A stretch of DNA of 64,000 nt, from the NCBI RefSeq assembly GCF_004135735.1, contig NZ_CP012670.1:682001-746000 (forward strand). Reading direction: 5' to 3'. Positions 59,151 to 64,000 of the stretch are shown piece by piece. Positions within the stretch are counted from its first letter, which is position 1; each line of letters opens with the position of its first letter. This stretch comes from Sorangium cellulosum. Lineage in GTDB: Bacteria > Myxococcota_A > Polyangia > Polyangiales > Polyangiaceae. A program made the translations under genes and the position numbers. The notes under the pieces are model-generated. The model did not search any database. It saw only the letters and a list, made by a program, of their open reading frames with translations, and was not told the DNA's origin.

Positions 59151-61250
59151 CTAGCTACCCGCTCCTTCGCCGCTCACCTCCGCCCGGACGGAGATCTCCC
59201 TCGCCTCCAGCCCCTCCAGCGCCGCCTCTCCGGAGAGCGCCTCCAGGCTCCCGCGCGCGCCGCGGAGATATCCGTCGAAGAACGCGGCGAGGTATCCCAT
59301 CGCCATCGCCTGCTGCTCGCGCCGCGGGACCTCGGCCTCCTCGTCGAGCGGCTCGGCGAGGCCGAGCGACGTCGTGTAGCCGAAGTGGTTCGCGCCCGGC
59401 AGGGTCACGAGGTGCTTCGGCGCGCGCGCGCGCTCGTAGAGCGCCGCCGGGCAGGCGGCGGCGATGGGGTCGGCGGTGCCGCGGACGACGAGCACGGGGC
59501 GAGGCGCGAGCCCGTCGACGGCCAGGGGCGGAGCGCGCCCGGGATCGCCCGCCGGCGCGGGCCGATCGCCCGCCGGCGCGAGCAGCGCGAGGGCGCGGAC
59601 CTGGAACGGGCTCGCGGCGTCGAGCGACAGCGCCAGGGCGGCCTGCGCGCCGAGCCCGTGACCGAGCAGGCCCACCCGGTCGAAGTCGGCCAGGAGCGGG
59701 CCCCGCGACCCGGCCCGGAGGTGCGCGAGCGCGTCCCGGAGCACCGCGGCGCGCCGCTGGGGCGCGTCGTCCGGCGTGAGCCACGAGAGATCCGGCGCGA
59801 TCACGACGAAGCCCCAGCGCGCGAGGTGCGCCATGATGCCGGCGAGCTGGCGGTAGTCCTGGCCGGGATCCACGGCCGCCCCGGGCCTGACCACGCTCGT
59901 GCGGAGCCGCCGCTCGTGGCCGAGCGCGATGACCGGGAACGGGCCTCCCGGCGAGAGCGGCGCCTCCTCGCCGTCCGCGGAAGCAGGGTAGTAGAGCAGC
60001 GCGGCGGCCCGCGCAGGACAGCGGTAGAGATCGCCCTGGAACGCCCACATCCCCGGGTAGCAGGCGTCCGCCGACAGCGAGATCGCGCTGATGCGCCGGA
60101 ACCCCGCCCGGTGCGGCCCGCTGCGCAGCCGAGGCGCCGCGCCGGCGGGGATCGGCGCGGGCGGGCACGACGAGGCCGAGGCGGGCGGGCGCGATGGCCT
60201 GGCGGGCGCGGCCGGCGCGTGGGACGGCCTGGCGGCCGCGGCCGGCGGGGGCGACGAGGTGATGGCCGGCGGGCGCGGGGCCTCCGCAGAGGGCGTGGCC
60301 GCCGGGGGAGGGGAGCCGCCGCGGACCGCCCCGCGCCGCGACCAGCGCTCGCCGTCGCGCGCCAGGTGGATCACCTGCCCCGCGGCGCGCACCACGAGAT
60401 CGATCCGCCCGGACGGCCGGCTCGCGACCGCCGCCACCGCCTCGCAGCGGCCCAGATCCGTGGCGAACACCGTCGGTCCGCGAAAGCGCGCCCCGCGGGC
60501 GTCGTCGCCGCGAACCCACCGGGCGAGCCCCACGCCCGCGAGCGGCGAGAAGAGCTCCAGGATCGCCCCTTCACCGGGGGCGTCCCGGCCCGAGGAGGCC
60601 TGGAGGAGCGCCGGCGCCCCCGCGACCCCGGAGACCACCTCCAGGGGGCCCTGCCACGCAGCGCCCGCGCCGGGAGAGCGCCAGAAGAACAGCAGGCGAT
60701 CCCCGAGGCGCGCGACGACCTCCAGGTCCCCCGGCGCGGCGCCCACGCGCTGGGTCATCGCGACGGCGTCGACCCGCCCGAGGTCCGCGCCGAAGATCGT
60801 CGGGCCGTGCCAGCCGAGCTCCGCCGTGTCGTTGTCGCGGTGATAATGCGCGATCCCGCCGCCCGCGTGAGGGACCACGAGCTCGAAGTTGCCCCTCCCC
60901 CCGGACCCGCCCTGGATCAGGGCAGGATCGCCCGCGGCCCCCTCTCCGAAGAAGCGCGGCTCGCTCCACGTCGGCGCGCGCTCCGGCGCGCACCAGAACG
61001 CCGCCAGCCGATCGCCGACGCGCGCCACCGCCTCGAGGTGGCCGGGATCGCCGAAGTTGCTCTGGATCAGCGAGGCCGCGCCGACCGGGCCGAGACCTCC
61101 GGCGAACGTCGCCGCGAGGCGAAAGGGGCCTGCCGGGTCCTCTCGGCGGTGGTGCTCGATGCCGAACGGCGCCCCCACCGCGGGCACGACGAGCTCGAGC
61201 GTGCCGCGCGAGGCGCATTGCAGGAAGAAGCCGCTGGTCGTGGTGGGCAT
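59151..61250 (-). CDS. PLL-like lectin propeller fused to an alpha/beta hydrolase
   Basis: A 699-residue protein. Residues 1 to about 300 carry six or so repeats with the words G-x-x-G-x-L-E-x-V and W-x-x-P-x-x-F, as in Photorhabdus-lectin-like (PLL) seven-bladed propellers that bind fucose or O-methylated sugars. A Pro/Ala/Ser linker (about 305-365) precedes a hydrolase domain of the PAF-acetylhydrolase/chlorophyllase type: P-F-P-V-I-A-L-G-H, GFVVIAPDLSW, GLLGHGLGAQAAL (nucleophile position is G-H-G: the usual G-H-S Ser is replaced by Gly), VLVVRGTADPI (acid) and PGANHFGY (His). No signal peptide is evident. ATG 61250 was chosen because lectin homology begins there. Confidence 0.75.
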   Translation of the reverse strand: MPTTTSGFFLQCASRGTLELVVPAVGAPFGIEHHRREDPAGPFRLAATFAGGLGPVGAASLIQSNFGDPGHLEAVARVGDRLAAFWCAPERAPTWSEPRFFGEGAAGDPALIQGGSGGRGNFELVVPHAGGGIAHYHRDNDTAELGWHGPTIFGADLGRVDAVAMTQRVGAAPGDLEVVARLGDRLLFFWRSPGAGAAWQGPLEVVSGVAGAPALLQASSGRDAPGEGAILELFSPLAGVGLARWVRGDDARGARFRGPTVFATDLGRCEAVAAVASRPSGRIDLVVRAAGQVIHLARDGERWSRRGAVRGGSPPPAATPSAEAPRPPAITSSPPPAAAARPSHAPAAPARPSRPPASASSCPPAPIPAGAAPRLRSGPHRAGFRRISAISLSADACYPGMWAFQGDLYRCPARAAALLYYPASADGEEAPLSPGGPFPVIALGHERRLRTSVVRPGAAVDPGQDYRQLAGIMAHLARWGFVVIAPDLSWLTPDDAPQRRAAVLRDALAHLRAGSRGPLLADFDRVGLLGHGLGAQAALALSLDAASPFQVRALALLAPAGDRPAPAGDPGRAPPLAVDGLAPRPVLVVRGTADPIAAACPAALYERARAPKHLVTLPGANHFGYTTSLGLAEPLDEEAEVPRREQQAMAMGYLAAFFDGYLRGARGSLEALSGEAALEGLEAREISVRAEVSGEGAGS

Positions 61251-61595
61251 GACTGTGCTTACCGAAAGCTGCGCCAGGGGAAAACCCGGCAAAATTCCGG
61301 TTAGTCCGGGAACAGAGGGGCGAGGAGCCGCAGGACCGTCTGGAGGTCGAGCTCTTCGAGTGTACGCGTGACGCGGTCATCGTACCCGCCGCGCGAGAGG
61401 CCGAAGCGCTTTGGCTAGACAGACCTGGTCCGGTGGCTTGGGTTCGCCAATCGACGGGTCGTTGGGCGCGTGTGCCCCGGAGGGGGCATGATGGCCGCCC
61501 TGCTCCGCCATGGCGCCGCCACCCGCTGAGCTGGAGCTCTCCCCGCGTTCTCCCGTCGTTTCGCGTCGGCATGGGGCGTGCTCAAGGCTGCTGTC
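61251..61595. other. Divergent intergenic region, nothing firm
   Basis: No gene. There are short complementary words near 61290-61310. It must contain the promoter of the Rpn-like gene, but no consensus boxes stand out. Confidence 0.4.
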
Positions 61596-62551
61596 ATGCC
61601 GACGCTCGAGCACAATGCCCTCGTCGAGATGTTCCGTGAGCGCCCGGAGCTCGCGCCCCACGTGCTCGCGACGCTCTTCCACGTCGAGGTGCCGCCGCAC
61701 GCCTCGGTCGCGGTGGTCGAGTCGTCGCTCGACCAGCTCATCCCGGCGGAGCTCCGCGCGGACCTGGTGCTCGAGCTGCGCGACGCGAGCGGCAAGCTCG
61801 TGCTGGCGATCGTCCTCGAGGTCCAGCGCAACGTGGATCCGAACAAGAAGTTCTCGTGGCCGACGTACGTCACGGGCGTGCGCGCCAGGAAGCGGTGCGC
61901 CACGGTCGTCCTCGTGGTCGCGCCGGACGCCGGCGTGGCCGCCTGGGCGGCGGAGAGCATCGACCTCGGCCTGGGCCTCGGCACCATCAAGCCGCTGGTG
62001 CTCGGTCCGGCCGTCGTCCCCGAGATCACCGACCCGGCCGTTGCGGAAGCAGAAGAAGCAGAAATGGAGACCGAGCTCGCCGTGCTCTCGGCGGTGGCGC
62101 ACGGCAACGGACCGAACGGCTCACCGTGCTCCAGGCGGCGCTCGCTGCCCTGGGTCGGCTCGACCAAGAGCACGCGATGGTCTATTTTCAACTCATCTGG
62201 GACGGGTTGCGCAAACCCATGCAGCAGGCTCTGGAGGCGTTGGTCATGGAACGGCAGATCGAAGGAGCGGCGACTCTCCCCCCGTTCGTGCAGAGGCTCA
62301 TCGATCGCGGCAAGCTCGAGGGCATGCGTGAGGGCAAACTCGAGGGCGTGCGTGAGGGCAAGCTCGAGGGCGTGCGTGAGGGCAAACTCGAGGGCAAGAA
62401 GGAAACCCTCCTGCGGCTGCTTGCGCGCGCAGGGATCGTGCTCGCCGAGGACGAGAGCGCGCGCGTCCAGGCATGCTCGGACATCGCGACCCTCGACCGC
62501 TGGATCGAGAACGTCCTCGGGGCGAAGACTGCGACCGAAGTGCTCTCCTGA
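61596..62551 (+). pseudogene. Rpn/PD-(D/E)XK nuclease-like gene split by a frameshift
   Basis: Two frames form one gene. Frame 1, from ATG 61596, encodes MPTLEHNALVEMFRERPELAP and a PD-(D/E)XK nuclease-like core (RADLVLELRDASGKLVLAIVLEVQ, with the Asp and E-V-Q typical of Rpn-type recombination-promoting nucleases), up to LAVLSAVAHGN near 62108. The rest continues in the frame two ahead (TERLTVLQAALAALGRLDQEHAMVYF) to TGA at 62551 and ends in GKLEG/VREG repeats and a terminal helix, as in this myxobacterial family. The change is a net two-base gain (or one-base loss) near 62106-62110. It could be a pseudogene, a sequencing error or a programmed shift. Confidence 0.75.
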
Positions 62552-62761
62552 CGGGCGGCCGAGGCGACCCAGCGAAATGGCGTTTTCGGCGGAGGAGCTC
62601 GTGGGCCGGAAGGGGCATGGGTTTGCGCCGATGATCCCGTGAGGTCGACCGCCCCGCCGCTCTTCGCGACGAGCTCCCAGTCCCCGATGCCCATGCGGAG
62701 GAGCGCGCTCGCCAGCGTGCCCCACCCCCCGCGCTGGCGAGGGCGCCGCGCGTCGGCGCGC

Positions 62762-63802
62762 CTACCGCAGCATGTCCTGGAGCCGCTCGCCCGTCGCCGC
62801 GGCGAGGCCCCGGGCGAGCGCCCGCGGGTCGAGCTCGACCGCGATCGCCACGGCGTCGGGCGCGTGCGTGGCGAGCGGCGGCTCGACCGGCGCGTCGAGC
62901 CCGAGCAGGTGGCCGAACGAGCCGTGCGCGAGCTCGTCCCAGGCCGCGAGCAGCTCCTCCGAGGCGGCCTCGCCGCTCGTCGAGAAGTCGCCCGCCACCG
63001 CGATCGCCAGCGCGATGCCCTCGCGCGCGCTCGGCCTCGCGGCCGCGCCGACGGCCGTCGCCGCGGCGAGCAGCCCCCGCGCGCCGCGCGCGAGCTCCCC
63101 CTCGAACGGGCCGGGCGCGAACGCGCGCAACGGCGCCGGGCCGAAGCGGGCCGCGAGCGCGGCCAGCGGGCCGCCCGAGAGCGCCGTGGGCGAGCGCCGG
63201 AGGCGGCCGAGCGCGTACAGCGACGCGATGCGCGCCGGCCCGCGCCCGGGGCTGCCGCCGTCCTGCACCCCGACCACGTCGCGGCCGAGCAGCACCAGCG
63301 TGTGCGGCGCCTTGCCGATGTCGCCCGACAGGCGCACGAGGTCGGGGCGGTCCACGGCGCGCCGCTCCCGGCCCGTGAGGCGGCGCCGGAACAGGCGCTC
63401 GATGGTGCGCGGCTCCCCGCTGTGACGCGCCACGTGGAACGTGACGTCGCCGGCCCTGCCCGCGTAGGACGCGATCGCGGCCTCGCGCACCTGCCGCAGA
63501 TCGATGCCCGTGGCGCGCGCGTGCCGGGCCAGGTTCTCCTCGGGCGCCACGAGGGCTATCCAGGGGATGAGCCACGGCACCGCCGCGATCTCGCGGGGCC
63601 GGGCGAGGACCAGCCACCGGAGCCCCGCCTGCGGCAGGAGGCGCGTGAGGTCCGCCGTGTCGAGCGGCGGCAGCGGCGGGCTCGGCCGGGCGGCAGGCGG
63701 CGGCGCGCCGCCGCACGCGGGCAGCGCGAGGCCGAGGGCGCAGGAGAGGAGGCCGAAGACCACGCCGCGCCGGCGCGGCCCGCGCTCGGGCGCCTCAGTC
63801 AA
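62762..63802 (-). CDS. Putative lipoprotein, unknown
   Basis: A 346-residue exported protein. The hydrophobic segment GVVFGLLSCALGLALPAC ends in a Cys with a Pro before it, a weak lipobox, followed by a Pro-rich linker and an alpha/beta region of about 280 residues with no family I recognise. TTG 63802 lies in the last codons of tyrS (GTTGACTGA), overlapping its stop by eight bases, which suggests translational coupling. A GTG 13 codons later (63763) is an alternative. The longer frame upstream is tyrS sequence in another frame. Confidence 0.55.
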   Translation of the reverse strand: MTEAPERGPRRRGVVFGLLSCALGLALPACGGAPPPAARPSPPLPPLDTADLTRLLPQAGLRWLVLARPREIAAVPWLIPWIALVAPEENLARHARATGIDLRQVREAAIASYAGRAGDVTFHVARHSGEPRTIERLFRRRLTGRERRAVDRPDLVRLSGDIGKAPHTLVLLGRDVVGVQDGGSPGRGPARIASLYALGRLRRSPTALSGGPLAALAARFGPAPLRAFAPGPFEGELARGARGLLAAATAVGAAARPSAREGIALAIAVAGDFSTSGEAASEELLAAWDELAHGSFGHLLGLDAPVEPPLATHAPDAVAIAVELDPRALARGLAAATGERLQDMLR

Positions 63803-64000
63803 CGACGATGTGGGCGAAGCGGCGGTTCTTCGAGCCGACGCGGACCAGGTAACGCTTGCCACGCTCGAGCTTGAGCTGCTCGTCCTTGATCACCTCGCCG
63901 TCGAGGTGCACGGCGCCCCCCTTCACGAGGCGGATCGCCTCGGAGGTCGACCTCGCGAGCCCGGCCAGCGCGAGCGCCTTGCCGATGGGGATGGCGTCGC
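63795..64000 (-). CDS. tyrS: Tyrosyl-tRNA synthetase, C-terminal S4 domain only
   Basis: The last 67 codons of tyrosyl-tRNA synthetase are visible; the rest lies beyond the right edge. The S4-like RNA-binding domain reads IPIGKALALAGLARSTSEAI, GGAVHLDGEVI and a typical close RVGSKNRRFAHIVVD. TyrRS charges tRNA-Tyr with tyrosine, and this domain grips the tRNA. The stop at 63795-63797 overlaps the start of the following lipoprotein gene. Confidence 0.92.
   Translation of the reverse strand, partial: DAIPIGKALALAGLARSTSEAIRLVKGGAVHLDGEVIKDEQLKLERGKRYLVRVGSKNRRFAHIVVD

Noticed and set aside
1..64000. tRNA, rRNA and riboswitch search by eye
   Set aside because: No T-psi-C/anticodon patterns, no rRNA-like stretch and no M-box before mgtE could be recognised; a covariance search could still find small RNAs.

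Overview
This window looks like chromosome from a large-genome myxobacterium of the Polyangiales (Sorangium/Polyangium/Chondromyces type). The base composition is very GC-rich with strong third-position GC. It carries two Ser/Thr protein kinases, many lipoproteins and vWA proteins, a sedolisin protease, a formylglycine-generating-enzyme-like protein, a copper-responsive ECF sigma factor of the kind first described in Myxococcus, and three proteins ending in a Cys / hydrophobic helix / Arg-cluster tail that resembles the MYXO-CTERM sorting signal. No rRNA, tRNA or CRISPR was recognised. The assignment comes from gene content alone; no database was consulted.

Layout. 1-14 kb: parts of a vWA/DUF58 surface-complex locus on the minus strand (a vWA + amidotransferase-like membrane protein cut by the left edge; a BatA-like vWA protein and DUF58 protein at 11.1-14.0 kb). 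Between them lie a Ser/Thr kinase with a sigma-54-type promoter, a secreted alpha/beta hydrolase, a decayed esterase pseudogene, a DUF5995 protein, a large FAD-dependent desaturase-like enzyme and a Uma2-type nuclease. 14.3-19.4 kb: four co-directional genes for envelope or secreted proteins (membrane protein, vWA lipoprotein, Cys-rich protein, lipoprotein). 19.4-26.5 kb: a RAYT (REP-associated tyrosine transposase) gene between two oppositely oriented REP-like arrays, with a third array 5 kb away. 26.5-33.5 kb: MATE exporter, SAH-hydrolase-like protein, DinB-like protein, GH114 glycosidase, TonB-like protein. 33.8-40.3 kb: hydrolase, TPR protein, PEGA-domain kinase, beta-helix protein. 40.6-48.3 kb: Maf, MgtE, small proteins, phosphoglycerate-mutase-like phosphatase, PurU, GST, homocysteine methyltransferase. 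48.6-52.3 kb: secreted proteins including an S53 protease. 52.4-56.5 kb: a copper-defence cluster (CorE-like sigma factor, His-rich lipoprotein, TolC-like outer-membrane protein, multicopper oxidase). 56.9-64 kb: membrane phosphoesterase, DUF2914 lipoprotein, lectin-hydrolase fusion, frameshifted Rpn-like gene, a lipoprotein and the 3' end of tyrS.

The intergenic DNA is unusually rich in repeats. Besides the three REP-like arrays there are two copies of a roughly 125-bp structured palindrome that begins at the stop codon of unrelated genes and shows compensatory base changes. There are also perfect inverted repeats of 41 bp and 37 bp, a 91-bp tandem duplication with a 30-bp inverted third copy, and several short tandem arrays. 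The RAYT/REP group and the stop-codon palindromes are the best candidates for something not described before.
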